Shown here: piece by piece, positions 34,331 to 42,666 of the stretch
Layout: every line of letters begins with the position of its first letter
Position numbering within the stretch: position 1 is the first letter of the stretch
Source: Candidatus Zhuqueibacterota bacterium
GTDB lineage: Bacteria; Zhuqueibacterota; Zhuqueibacteria; Oceanimicrobiales; Oceanimicrobiaceae
Assembly: GCA_029262055.1 (NCBI GenBank)
Contig: JAJDAD010000012.1
Location: 1-64,000 of the forward strand
DNA: 64,000 nucleotides
Direction: 5' to 3'
Translations under genes and position numbers: made by a program
The notes under the pieces: generated by a model
Told to the model about the DNA's origin: nothing
Seen by the model: the letters and a program-made list of their open reading frames with translations, nothing else
Database searches by the model: none

Positions 34331-34357
34331 TTGACAAAATTGGCACATCTGTATGAT
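34331..34357 (+). promoter_or_regulatory. Candidate promoter upstream of the orphan gene at 34471
   Basis: A perfect TTGACA (34331-34336) and TATGAT (34352-34357) are separated by 15 nt, shorter than ideal. They lie 113 nt before the chosen start codon. Confidence 0.35.
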
Positions 34358-34470
34358 TAACTGATATTTACCCTATATTACAGCAGTTTCATGCCTTGGC
34401 ACAGTGTTTGATTTCAACTGCGACTCAAACATCAGATTATCTCCATCTGCGTAAACATCTGGGGTCATGC

Positions 34471-34989
34471 ATGAAAGAATTGTTATATTTCTCTTCTTCC
34501 GATTTGATGATACAGGTTTTATACAAAGAAGATGTCAATTCAATCAATTATTTTTCACATCGAGAATTGTCTTTTGGAGAGAGAGTAGTAGTGGAACAAT
34601 ACTTGCTAACCAATATTGCAATCAAGACCGAGTATTACAAAAAACATCCTGCGCTCTTGCATTACAACGGTATCAACAGCAGATTGGTCAAGGACCTCAA
34701 CCAGTTCCATTTGAAGAATACCATGACCACGTTGAAGGAGAAGGAAAAGAAAGTCACAGATTCTGTTCAGAACCTGATCGACGAATCCTTGTCCTCCTAC
34801 TATTTTGAACAAATCGGTAGTACAATCCTGGAAATCAGGGATGCGGTTGCCGGAACCAATGGCAAGCACGACCTTTTTCAATTCGGCCACAAGCTGCGTG
34901 TCCTGGTCGATGCTTATAACTCCCATGCGGCCAGCAAGGTAGAGTTTCGGGATATTATTCCTCAGGAATTGAAGTCGTACTTTGTTTAG
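34471..34989 (+). CDS. Unrecognised 172-residue protein
   Basis: I do not recognise this gene. The predicted product starts MKELLYFSSSDLMIQVLYK, has no signal peptide or membrane segment, and is largely helical. A charged central region (LKEKEKKVTDSVQNLIDE) looks coiled-coil-prone. The C-terminal part has alternating hydrophobic positions (FQFGHKLRVLVDAYNSHA). ATG 34471 has GGGG 8 nt upstream; a TTG at 34396 would add 25 residues of less likely sequence. The gene stands 200 nt after lon and 58 nt before the outer-membrane fusion gene. Base use resembles its neighbours. It appears real because of the promoter-like element and ribosome site, but it is not assigned a role. Confidence 0.6.
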   Translation: MKELLYFSSSDLMIQVLYKEDVNSINYFSHRELSFGERVVVEQYLLTNIAIKTEYYKKHPALLHYNGINSRLVKDLNQFHLKNTMTTLKEKEKKVTDSVQNLIDESLSSYYFEQIGSTILEIRDAVAGTNGKHDLFQFGHKLRVLVDAYNSHAASKVEFRDIIPQELKSYFV

Positions 34990-35047
34990 CGGGGGAGGAA
35001 TACCAAATTAGTAAATATCTAATCATTTCTTTGTAAGGAGCTTTTCA

Positions 35048-36337
35048 ATGAGGAAGCAAATAGTGATCACGAGTGTAGCGGCCTTTATGCTTCTCACCCT
35101 GGGACTAGCCTCGGCACAAACATCAGGTAACAAAATCGGCATCGGAATGAACCTGGGAGTGAACCGACTCTACGGTGACCGAGGAAGTCAGGGTAGCGAG
35201 AACATTGGTTTTGGCACGGAAGCTGTTCTCTCCTATAGAATCCTGCCATTTCTGGAATTGGCCTATGCTCTTGGGTATGGCCAGGTGCGCTACGATGACC
35301 CGCTGAGGCTGCCACAAAAGACCACTGATTTCGTGAATAGTGACCTGAAGGGCAACTTTGAAGTTCTGCCCAATAGTCGTTTCAGCCCCTATGCTTCAGT
35401 AGGTTTGGGAGCGTTGTGGTATGCCGTGCGCAACCAGGGCTTCGGCCGGGTATGGGATGCAGAGTTCTTTGGTGGTGGCGGACTGCGCTACCGGGCAAGT
35501 TCGTCATTTGATATCTATCTCGGCGCAGACTACCGTTACATCACCAGCGACACGTTCGATAATCAGCGCAGCGAAGAAGGTTCAAGCGATGATGGCTACT
35601 TCAACGTGCGTTCGGGATTCACTTACCGCCTTGGCAGCGGACGTGACAACGAGGGCGTCATCGCCGGCCAAGAGGTTCCGTTTTACGAAATTGATGAAGA
35701 ACCGGGCATTGTAGATCCGGAATATGCCGGCATGCAAGCACAGACGTCTCGCCAAAACATCGCCGGCGGCCAGCAAAGCCCGAAAGATATGACTGAGTAT
35801 GTCAAGCTCAAATCCCGTATCGACGACCTGAGTCAAAAAGTCGACACGCGCGAAAAAGAGATTTCCGTCCTGCAGAGGGATTTAGGGCAACGCCGGCGGG
35901 TTCTGTCCTCCCTGGAAAACAAGGTCAGCGCTCAGGGTCCCGTTGCTGTTCGGACTTCTTCTTCCATGTCAGGGTTCTCAGAGATTTATGAAAAGGCATT
36001 GACCCACTTTTACAATCAGAACTACTCGCAGGCAATTTCCATGTTCGATCTGCTGTTGAGCCAGTATGCAAATCACAGCCTGGCGAGCAACTGTCAGTTC
36101 TGGATCGCGCAAAGCCATCTTGGGATGAGCCAGTACCCGCAGGCGATCGAGGAATTCACCAAAGTTCTGGCGTTTGAACGTTCTTTCAAGAAAGATGACG
36201 CTCTGTTCCATGTCGGGAAGACTTATCTGCAAATCGGGTCCGGCGACATGGCGCGCTCGGCCTTCACCCAACTTATTCAGCAATTCCCATACAGTGAGTT
36301 CCTGGACGAAGCAAAGGGCTACGTCGCCCGTTTGTAA
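35048..36337 (+). CDS. Outer membrane beta-barrel fused to coiled coil and YbgF-like TPR domain
   Basis: A 429-residue exported protein with signal peptide MRKQIVITSVAAFMLLTLGLA. Residues 25-200 resemble an OmpA-type eight-stranded barrel with alternating strands and aromatic girdles (IGIGMNLGVNRLYGD, LELAYALGYGQVRYDD, FDIYLGADYRYITSD). A linker (200-255) leads to a coiled coil (about 258-300; LKSRIDDLSQKVDTREKEIS). The C-terminal 115 residues are YbgF/CpoB-like TPRs: YEKALTHFYNQNYSQAISMF, CQFWIAQSHLGMSQYPQAIE and DALFHVGKTYLQIGSGDMA. YbgF normally is a soluble periplasmic partner of the Tol-Pal system, so the fusion would tether that function to the outer membrane. AAGGAG precedes the start and a strong terminator follows. 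Confidence 0.83.
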   Translation: MRKQIVITSVAAFMLLTLGLASAQTSGNKIGIGMNLGVNRLYGDRGSQGSENIGFGTEAVLSYRILPFLELAYALGYGQVRYDDPLRLPQKTTDFVNSDLKGNFEVLPNSRFSPYASVGLGALWYAVRNQGFGRVWDAEFFGGGGLRYRASSSFDIYLGADYRYITSDTFDNQRSEEGSSDDGYFNVRSGFTYRLGSGRDNEGVIAGQEVPFYEIDEEPGIVDPEYAGMQAQTSRQNIAGGQQSPKDMTEYVKLKSRIDDLSQKVDTREKEISVLQRDLGQRRRVLSSLENKVSAQGPVAVRTSSSMSGFSEIYEKALTHFYNQNYSQAISMFDLLLSQYANHSLASNCQFWIAQSHLGMSQYPQAIEEFTKVLAFERSFKKDDALFHVGKTYLQIGSGDMARSAFTQLIQQFPYSEFLDEAKGYVARL

Positions 36338-36432
36338 TGACGGGGTAGATTCCTCAGTGTTTTAGACCTTAGAAAAGCAAGGATGCTGCAGTGACAATTA
36401 ATCGCTTGATTTTATTCGGATTTTTTCACAAG

Positions 36433-36463
36433 ATTAGGTGGCGGCCATCGCCACCTAATTTTT
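36433..36463 (+). terminator. Rho-independent terminator
   Basis: A perfect 11-bp stem, ATTAGGTGGCG with CGCCACCTAAT, a 5-nt loop GCCAT and a T-run at 36459-36463. It ends the outer-membrane fusion transcript, 18 nt before the next gene. Confidence 0.88.
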
Positions 36464-36481
36464 CATTTTGGAGCCTGTGCC

Positions 36482-38467
36482 ATGACTGATCTGGCTGTCT
36501 TGATCGCCGGTGTAAGTAGCTCGTATCTTGAGATTTCGAAGAAAATGCTGAAGTTTCACTATCAGGATTGTGATGTGGACTTCGCACATTCAGGGGAAGA
36601 GTGCATTGCCAAGGCGCTTGCCCGACAATACGACGTGGTTTTGTTCGACAATGATCTCGGCGATCGTGAAGGCCTTGACATCATTGAGGCTCTCAAAAAG
36701 ACCAGGTGCGAATCTCTGATCATCCTGATAGAGGAGGGTGATGAGGCCAGGGCGGTCCAGGCGATAGAGCGCGGCGCTTCGGATTACATTCTGAAAGTAA
36801 GAGGTTATTTGACGGCGCTGCCGTTTACGGTTCGTTCTATCCTTGAAAAGAACGCTCTCGCAAGGTCGGCAAGCGTGCCGCGGACCAATGTACCTCAAGT
36901 GCGACGCAAAGACGAGAGTTTTATTCTTGATCGGCGGGGCCGTATTTTGGCGGCCAACCAGGAGATGCAGAAGGCTACCCATTTCTCCGAGGAGGAGCTG
37001 CTCGAACTCAGTTTTACCGACCTGCTGCCAGAGGACCGCGAGAAGTCCTTTTATGACTGGATGGCACTGGTGGGCGATAACGGTAAGTCGGGTAAGGGAT
37101 TCCACACCGAGGTTGTTGATAAGAAAGGAAACCGGCTCTACCTCGAAGTGACGCTTATTCCCGTAAAGGATGAACACAAGCGCGTGGTTAGCTATCGCGG
37201 CCGCATCACTGAAAACAGAGATGAGGAAGAGCAACGGCAGGTCACCATAGCCAGCAGTGAAATCGACCAACTCGATATGCTCAGACAGGTTTCAGAAATA
37301 ATCACGGGCTGTTACGAGGAGCCACTAAGCGTTTTTCTGGAACGTTTTGCTGAGCTGGTATGCAGGGTTTTTCGGTTTCAAAGATCTACCATCGCGCTGT
37401 TGGACAAGCGCAAGAAAGTTTTCGTCAAACAGGCAATGGTGGGCTACTCCGCCTTCCCCATAGGTGACAGCGAGAGAATCGAAGTTGCACATGAAGTGAT
37501 CGATAGAGTCTTCGACAACCGCTATAAAGTGAAAGTCATCTATCATAACCAGGAACACCGTGATGCCGCGGAGTCCCTCAGTTCCAAATACCCGGAAAGG
37601 CGCGGCCAAAAGAGGCGACCCGCATCGGAGTGGCATCAACGCGACCTGGTCCTTGTCAAGCTCGCCAACCGTGACGAGCGTACATTTGGCTACGTTTCAC
37701 TGGATCGTCCGGTTGAGGGCTGTCCGCCGCAAAGAGAAACGTTTCACAATCTGGAATTGTTTGGGCAACTTCTGTCTTTTGCGATTGAGAATTTTCACCA
37801 GATTTCCACCCTGGAAAAGCGATCCCGCCGCCTGAAACAAACTCTTGTGACCAGTAACATATTCAAACTACACCTGAGCCTCAATGACCTGCTCAAAGAA
37901 GTTGTCTGGTCCATAAAATTCTCCCTGAACTTCAACCTGATAGCGTTGGGGCTCATCAGCAAACGCAGCGGCAATCTCGAAATCAAAGCAGTGGCATGCG
38001 AAGACAAGGTTAAGCTGTCACAATTATACGAGCTCAGATTTCCTCTGAGCGGGCTGACAGACATTTTGCGGCCGGAGTACCATTTCGGCAAGTCCTATTT
38101 CGTGCCGGGACCAGAGGCGATCCTGTCCTCGTTCAAACACATTTATTATGGCGGCGAACTCAGTGAATCCCAGAATGGCCACTGGCCCTCCTGGGGGCTT
38201 CTGCTTGCTCCGATTAAATCCAAGGATGGTAAAATCATCGGCGCCCTGATGGCCGACGATCCTGCCGATCGGCAGCTGCCAAATAGTGAGACCGTACGTT
38301 TGCTGGAAATAATGGCCACCCAGATCGCTGTTGCTATTGATAACCGTGTCTTATACATAAAGGCCAGAAAAGAGAGCGGCACAAACAAAAATGGTGCCCG
38401 CGCGGCAAACGCATATCGTCAAAGTTCAAGCTTAAAGAGCAGATTTGTTGACAGATTTTTTAAGTAG
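36482..38467 (+). CDS. REC-PAS-GAF-GAF signalling protein without an output domain
   Basis: A 661-residue cytosolic sensor/receiver. Residues 1-120 form a receiver domain (VVLFDNDLGDREGLDIIE holds the likely phospho-acceptor Asp; the Lys comes in DYILKVRGY). A PAS domain follows at about 140-250 (FILDRRGRILAANQEMQKAT, LSFTDLLPEDREKSFYDW, YRGRITENRDEEEQ). Two GAF-like domains are found at about 265-440 (FLERFAELVCRVFRFQRSTI) and 465-640 (LLKEVVWSIKFSLNFNLIAL). No histidine kinase, GGDEF, EAL or PP2C domain is present, so it probably acts by protein contact. It starts just after a strong terminator. Its neighbours are partner-switching proteins. Its target is unknown. Confidence 0.8.
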   Translation: MTDLAVLIAGVSSSYLEISKKMLKFHYQDCDVDFAHSGEECIAKALARQYDVVLFDNDLGDREGLDIIEALKKTRCESLIILIEEGDEARAVQAIERGASDYILKVRGYLTALPFTVRSILEKNALARSASVPRTNVPQVRRKDESFILDRRGRILAANQEMQKATHFSEEELLELSFTDLLPEDREKSFYDWMALVGDNGKSGKGFHTEVVDKKGNRLYLEVTLIPVKDEHKRVVSYRGRITENRDEEEQRQVTIASSEIDQLDMLRQVSEIITGCYEEPLSVFLERFAELVCRVFRFQRSTIALLDKRKKVFVKQAMVGYSAFPIGDSERIEVAHEVIDRVFDNRYKVKVIYHNQEHRDAAESLSSKYPERRGQKRRPASEWHQRDLVLVKLANRDERTFGYVSLDRPVEGCPPQRETFHNLELFGQLLSFAIENFHQISTLEKRSRRLKQTLVTSNIFKLHLSLNDLLKEVVWSIKFSLNFNLIALGLISKRSGNLEIKAVACEDKVKLSQLYELRFPLSGLTDILRPEYHFGKSYFVPGPEAILSSFKHIYYGGELSESQNGHWPSWGLLLAPIKSKDGKIIGALMADDPADRQLPNSETVRLLEIMATQIAVAIDNRVLYIKARKESGTNKNGARAANAYRQSSSLKSRFVDRFFK

Positions 38468-38523
38468 TAGAGAAGCTGCATACCCCTCCGAATCACTCCG
38501 TGTTTACCTATCGTTGTTTTGTG

Positions 38524-38552
38524 TTGACTGGCACAGTATCAATGTTTAACTT
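38524..38552 (+). promoter_or_regulatory. Candidate promoter of the propeller lipoprotein gene
   Basis: TTGACT (38524-38529), a 17-nt spacer and TAACTT (38547-38552). It lies 44 nt before ATG 38596 and therefore argues against the in-frame starts at 38500 and 38542. Confidence 0.45.
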
Positions 38553-38595
38553 CTTTGCTTGTGGGCTGGTAAATTGGAGAACATCTGGCACGAAT

Positions 38596-39855
38596 ATGCG
38601 TGGTAAGAAAATCCTCTTCGGTTTTTTGTCACTTTTGGTGTTGACATGCGCGGACCGGGACAGAATCAACCCTTTGGACCCTGATAACCCGGTCACCCTT
38701 GGCCGTCCATCCGGTCTGCGGGCTGTGGCCATCAATGACACGGTTTTCTTACAGTGGGATCGTCTTGCGCTTGATGATTTGGTCGCTATCCAGATTTACA
38801 GGCGCACAGATGACCAGGCCGATTTTACGCCGCTGATACGGGTAGACCCCGCTGCCGGATCATTTGAGGACGTAGGAGTCACCTTCGGAGTTAACCACTT
38901 CTATCAAATCTCAGGTGTTGGCAGCGATTTTGAAAGCCTGAGATCAGATCAGATCGAAGTCGAGCCGGGGCCGACTTTCAATTGGATCGCGGACAATCTG
39001 GATAGGAGACTCCTGAAGCTATCCCATGACACAAAATCGATACTGGAGAGTACATTTGGCTTTCTGACGGTCATCGACGTTGAGCCCAACCCTGTGAACG
39101 GCGAAGTCTGGGCGTTGGATTTAGTCGGTTTTGCCAGAGGAGATGTCGTTAGGGTTTCGCCAAATGGCGAGGTCGTACTGCCGCTCATTCGCTTTACAAA
39201 TCCCACGGACGCTGCAATCCACAACTCGTCCGGATCACTGTGGGTAGCAGATACCGGTGACAGCAGTGTCGTAAAAATCGACGCTGAGGGTGTGGTTCAA
39301 CTCCGAGTAACTGGCTTTGTGCAGCCGATTTCGGTGTCCGTGGACCAAAGTACCGGTACCTGCTGGGTAGCTGACCGGGGCCTCGGACAAGTTGTCCAGA
39401 TAAATGAAGACGGCACGCGCGGGGCAGTATCGCAAACTAACTTCCGTGCGCTGAAATCCGTATCAACCACCTCGAATGGCGGAACGGCCTGGGTTTCAGA
39501 TAGTACCGCAGTGGTCAGGCTTAACGCACAGGGTTCGGTGGAGACGGTCCTTACTGAGCAATTCAGTCACGCATTCAAGCTCGCCACAAACCGCAAGACC
39601 GGCGAATTGTGGGTTCTGGACTGGGGTCTTTCGACCGTCAGTAAATTTCTGGTAACCGGGGAACGGGTGTTGAATGTTGCTGATGTCGCAAACCCGGAAG
39701 ACCTTTCAATCAATCTTTTTGATGGAAGTTGTCTCGTGGCCGATACGTTGAATGACAGAGTTCTGTGGATTGCAGCAGATGGCCAGAGTGTACGAGTTGT
39801 GCGCGAAATGCGGCGGCCCATTGCACTTGGAGTTCAAAACGAACCTGAGGGGTGA
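38596..39855 (+). CDS. Lipoprotein with FnIII-like domain and NHL-like beta-propeller
   Basis: A 419-residue envelope protein. The N-terminus MRGKKILFGFLSLLVLTCAD has a lipobox-like VLTC with Cys18 as the likely lipidated residue. A FnIII-like domain follows (about 35-110; LRAVAINDTVFLQWDRL, HFYQISGVG). The rest has at least six propeller repeats of NHL/SMP-30 type: GEVWALDLVG, GSLWVADTGDSSVVKID, GTCWVADRGLGQVVQIN, GTAWVSDSTAVVRLN, GELWVLDWGLSTVSKF and GSCLVADTLNDRVLWI. ATG 38596 is chosen because it gives a standard lipoprotein signal and lies just downstream of a promoter. A GGAG is present but 16 nt away, so the ribosome site is weak. Ligand unknown. Confidence 0.75.
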   Translation: MRGKKILFGFLSLLVLTCADRDRINPLDPDNPVTLGRPSGLRAVAINDTVFLQWDRLALDDLVAIQIYRRTDDQADFTPLIRVDPAAGSFEDVGVTFGVNHFYQISGVGSDFESLRSDQIEVEPGPTFNWIADNLDRRLLKLSHDTKSILESTFGFLTVIDVEPNPVNGEVWALDLVGFARGDVVRVSPNGEVVLPLIRFTNPTDAAIHNSSGSLWVADTGDSSVVKIDAEGVVQLRVTGFVQPISVSVDQSTGTCWVADRGLGQVVQINEDGTRGAVSQTNFRALKSVSTTSNGGTAWVSDSTAVVRLNAQGSVETVLTEQFSHAFKLATNRKTGELWVLDWGLSTVSKFLVTGERVLNVADVANPEDLSINLFDGSCLVADTLNDRVLWIAADGQSVRVVREMRRPIALGVQNEPEG

Positions 39856-39996
39856 ATCCTTTCCTGAATTGTACCGTAGGTAGTCCTGTACTCTTCAGTA
39901 ACTTGCTGTTAGTGGTCCAGGAGGATCAAGAAAGTGATTGGGAAACCCCTCATGAGAAACGCGGTTGTAACGCCGAACCTGTGGCAGGAAGCTCAA

Positions 39997-40008
39997 TGGT
40001 TGCAACCA
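39997..40008. promoter_or_regulatory. 12-nt palindrome upstream of the partner-switching genes
   Basis: TGGTTGCAACCA is a perfect palindrome 31 nt before the STAS gene start. A related imperfect copy, GGTTGTAAC, lies at 39963-39971, with centres about 35 nt apart. The arrangement suits a repressor or activator site in the 184-nt gap; no protein can be assigned. Confidence 0.3.
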
Positions 40009-40039
40009 GGCATAGTTCACATGTTACCAGGAGGAGTTC

Positions 40040-40402
40040 ATGGAAGGGTTTGAAGTAAACAAACGCGACAATGACAATGTCGCGATCCTCAATCTTAAGG
40101 GTTATCTGGATGCGCACACAGCGCCAGATCTCGAAAGCGCGTTTCAGCAGCTGATAGATACGAAGAGCTACAATATTGTAGTTAATTTTGCGGACCTGAG
40201 CTACATAAGCAGCGCCGGGCTTGGTGTTTTTATGGGATTTATTGAAGATATCCGAAAGAACGGGGGTGACATAAAGCTTTCCAGCATGAAGCCGAAGATA
40301 TATCGTGTTTTTGACCTGCTGGGCTTTCCCACGCTTTATGATATTCTTGACGAGGAAGAAAAAGCTGTGGCAAAATTCAAAGATGCCGGTGAGCAATCTT
40401 AA
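40040..40402 (+). CDS. STAS-domain anti-sigma factor antagonist
   Basis: A 120-residue single-domain STAS protein of the SpoIIAA/RsbV family. In partner switching the unphosphorylated form binds the anti-sigma kinase and frees its target. The signature LSYISSAGLGVFMGF holds the expected phospho-acceptor serine (Ser58 by alignment to the RsbV DSTGLG motif). VAILNLKGYLDAHTAPDLE is the conserved first strand and helix. GGAGG lies 7 nt before the ATG. The kinase gene follows by 33 nt and a PP2C phosphatase after that, so all three components are adjacent. Confidence 0.92.
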   Translation: MEGFEVNKRDNDNVAILNLKGYLDAHTAPDLESAFQQLIDTKSYNIVVNFADLSYISSAGLGVFMGFIEDIRKNGGDIKLSSMKPKIYRVFDLLGFPTLYDILDEEEKAVAKFKDAGEQS

Positions 40403-40435
40403 TGAAGCTTCATTGCCGGACAATTGCCGCAAAGG

Positions 40436-40876
40436 ATGGTGAGTCACTTGCCTGAAAAGCAGAAAACTTACCAGCTGAAGCTGCCCAGTCAATCAGACAA
40501 CCTGGCGCTGATTCGTGACATGGTGAGCAAAATTGCGACGCAGGTGGGATTCGACAACGACGAGTCGAGCAAGATCGAGCTGGCCGTTGATGAGGCCTGC
40601 ACCAATGTTATCAGGCATGCCTACCCGCAAAGCCCGGGCCAAGTCATTGACGTACTCATCAAGGTGGACGCAAACAAGCTGATGATTACTGTTTCTGATA
40701 AAGGCAAAGGCTTCAACCCCGACACCGTCAAAGTCAGCGACCTTGCTGAGTCCATCCGAGCCGGAAGGCGTGGCGGGCTCGGTTTGCGTTTGATCAAGAC
40801 GTTGATGGACAAAGTCGACTTCCAGATTCAACCAGGGACTAAGAATCAAGTCAAAATGGTCAAGTATTTTAGTTGA
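40436..40876 (+). CDS. Anti-sigma factor-type serine kinase (HATPase_c, RsbW/SpoIIAB-like)
   Basis: A protein of about 146 residues of the GHKL ATPase superfamily that would phosphorylate the STAS antagonist and sequester a target. The N box is IELAVDEACTNVIRHAY, the G1 box VSDKGKGFNPD, and the G2 box GGLGLRLIKTLMDKV. The exact start is uncertain. TTG 40424, ATG 40436, GTG 40439 and TTG 40448 are in frame, and AAAGG/GGTGAG lies among them; the first conserved residues (YQLKLPSQSDNLALIRDMV) come after all of these. No sigma factor gene is seen nearby, so the controlled partner is elsewhere or not a sigma factor. Confidence 0.9.
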   Translation: MVSHLPEKQKTYQLKLPSQSDNLALIRDMVSKIATQVGFDNDESSKIELAVDEACTNVIRHAYPQSPGQVIDVLIKVDANKLMITVSDKGKGFNPDTVKVSDLAESIRAGRRGGLGLRLIKTLMDKVDFQIQPGTKNQVKMVKYFS

Positions 40877-40886
40877 CCCTCGCTCT

Positions 40887-42620
40887 ATGAGCAATCCACA
40901 TGACGATCTGAAACAGCAATACGAACTGCAAGCTTTGTTCGATCTGAGCAAAGTCCTCAACTCTTCCCTTAATCTTAATACCATCCTGGACACTCTCTTG
41001 CTGACCCCAATGGGGAAACTCCTCATCGGGAAAGGTATTGTCCTGATCGCCAAGACAAATAGTACCTACATGATAGAAACGGCCAAGGGTCTGAGCCGCT
41101 CTCTCGTAGGCAACATAATAGAAGTCGAATGCATGCCGTCTGCGCCGTCTGCTGTGGCCGACCTGCCGCCTTCCACCTCCAAAGCTTTTTTTGACAAAAT
41201 CGGGATCGCTCTTCTGATTCCGATTCGCCATGATGACAAGGGCCTCGGGCTGGTGGGTTTTGGCAAGAAAGGCATCGCGGGCGAGTTCACGGACTCGGAC
41301 TACGATTATTTGCACTCGCTCAGCAACATAGCGGCAACCGCAATACAAAACGCGATTATCTTCGCAGAGCTAAATACGGCAAACCGAAAGCTGGAAAAAA
41401 AGGTCCAGGAACTAAACACGCTTTCCGAAATAGAACGTGAGCTCAACTCGACCTTATCGACCCTTAATTCTGAACGCGTGGTGCATTTGCTGGCCTACTC
41501 GCTCATGGGCGAACTCATGGTCAACAGGTGCCTCATCTTCCTGATCGAGGATAGCCGGCTCATCCTGTCATTGAACCGGGGTATGCCGGCAGAAGCGGTG
41601 GAGCACATGGCAGAGAGCGAATCAGTTGTGCGTTTCTTGATGACGCTTAGGGAGCCCCTGCTAAAGGAGCAATTGGAAGAAAATGATTTGACGGCTGAGC
41701 TGGTGCGAACGGGGGTGTCCGTGCTTGTGCCCATGATGCTCGAATCAGAGCCCAAAGGCATTATTGCGCTTGGAGAAAAAATAACCAAAATGGCCTTTGT
41801 GCCTGACGAGGTTGACTTCCTGTCCATGCTCGGCAATTGGTCCATGATTTCGATCGAAACCGCCCGGCTGATTGAACAAGAAGTTGAAAAGAAAAAGCTG
41901 GAAGAAGAGCTTAGGATCGCCAGTGAGATTCAAAAGCAGCTTTTGCCGGAGCGATGCCCACAAATCCCCGGTTTTGACGTCGCAGCAGTAAACTATCCCT
42001 CTTTGCAGGTCGGAGGGGATTACTACGATTGCATCAGACTAAGCGACGAGGAATACCTTTTCTGCATCGCGGATGTGTCCGGCAAAGGCGCTCCTGCCGC
42101 GCTACTCATGTCCAACTTGCAGGCCAGTCTGCATGCCCTGGCCAGCACTGACATGAGCCTGCCCGAAATCACCACCAAGATAAACAACATCATCCATCGC
42201 AACACCTCTTTCGACAAATTTATTACCTTCTTTGTGGGTATTCTGAATGTACCTCAACAAACGTTCACGTCTGTAAACGCCGGCCATAATCCGCCCTATC
42301 TTTTCCGTTCGGATAGCTCGTTTGAGGTATTTGAAACAGGTGGCCTCATCCTCGGTATGATGCCTAATGTTCCATTTGAGGTTCAGACAACCGCACTTGC
42401 GAAAGGCGATTGCATCGTCATGTTTACCGATGGTATTTCCGAAGCGATGAACGTAGACGATGAGGAATTTGAAGAACATCGCATTGAAGCGTGTCTCCGC
42501 AAACATGAGCGGAGTTCTGCGGCCGGGGTGCTGACTTCCGTGATCGAGGCGGTGAAGGAGTTTTCGGCGGGCAGCCCGCAGGCTGATGACATAACGCTCC
42601 TGACGATAACCGTTGCATAA
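40887..42620 (+). CDS. GAF-GAF-PP2C (SpoIIE/RsbU-type) serine phosphatase
   Basis: A 577-residue phosphatase that would dephosphorylate the STAS antagonist in response to a signal bound by its GAF domains. Two GAF-like domains occur at about 12-160 and 175-335, joined by a coiled coil (LNTANRKLEKKVQELNTLSE). A second coiled coil (VEKKKLEEELRIASEIQKQL) leads into the PP2C domain, with VGGDYYDCIRL, FCIADVSGKGAPAALLMS, SVNAGHNPPYLF, VMFTDGISEAMN and QADDITLLTITV; all metal-binding Asp positions appear present. It follows the kinase gene by 10 nt. The three genes form a complete partner-switching set. Confidence 0.92.
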   Translation: MSNPHDDLKQQYELQALFDLSKVLNSSLNLNTILDTLLLTPMGKLLIGKGIVLIAKTNSTYMIETAKGLSRSLVGNIIEVECMPSAPSAVADLPPSTSKAFFDKIGIALLIPIRHDDKGLGLVGFGKKGIAGEFTDSDYDYLHSLSNIAATAIQNAIIFAELNTANRKLEKKVQELNTLSEIERELNSTLSTLNSERVVHLLAYSLMGELMVNRCLIFLIEDSRLILSLNRGMPAEAVEHMAESESVVRFLMTLREPLLKEQLEENDLTAELVRTGVSVLVPMMLESEPKGIIALGEKITKMAFVPDEVDFLSMLGNWSMISIETARLIEQEVEKKKLEEELRIASEIQKQLLPERCPQIPGFDVAAVNYPSLQVGGDYYDCIRLSDEEYLFCIADVSGKGAPAALLMSNLQASLHALASTDMSLPEITTKINNIIHRNTSFDKFITFFVGILNVPQQTFTSVNAGHNPPYLFRSDSSFEVFETGGLILGMMPNVPFEVQTTALAKGDCIVMFTDGISEAMNVDDEEFEEHRIEACLRKHERSSAAGVLTSVIEAVKEFSAGSPQADDITLLTITVA

Positions 42621-42666
42621 TGCCCAGTCCCCTGTAACCAGTTTCTACCCATAAAAAGCGGAACGC

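Noticed and set aside
39856-40039. Possible riboswitch before the STAS gene
   Set aside because: The region has palindromes that look like DNA operator sites but no match to cobalamin, cyclic di-GMP or other aptamer cores I know.
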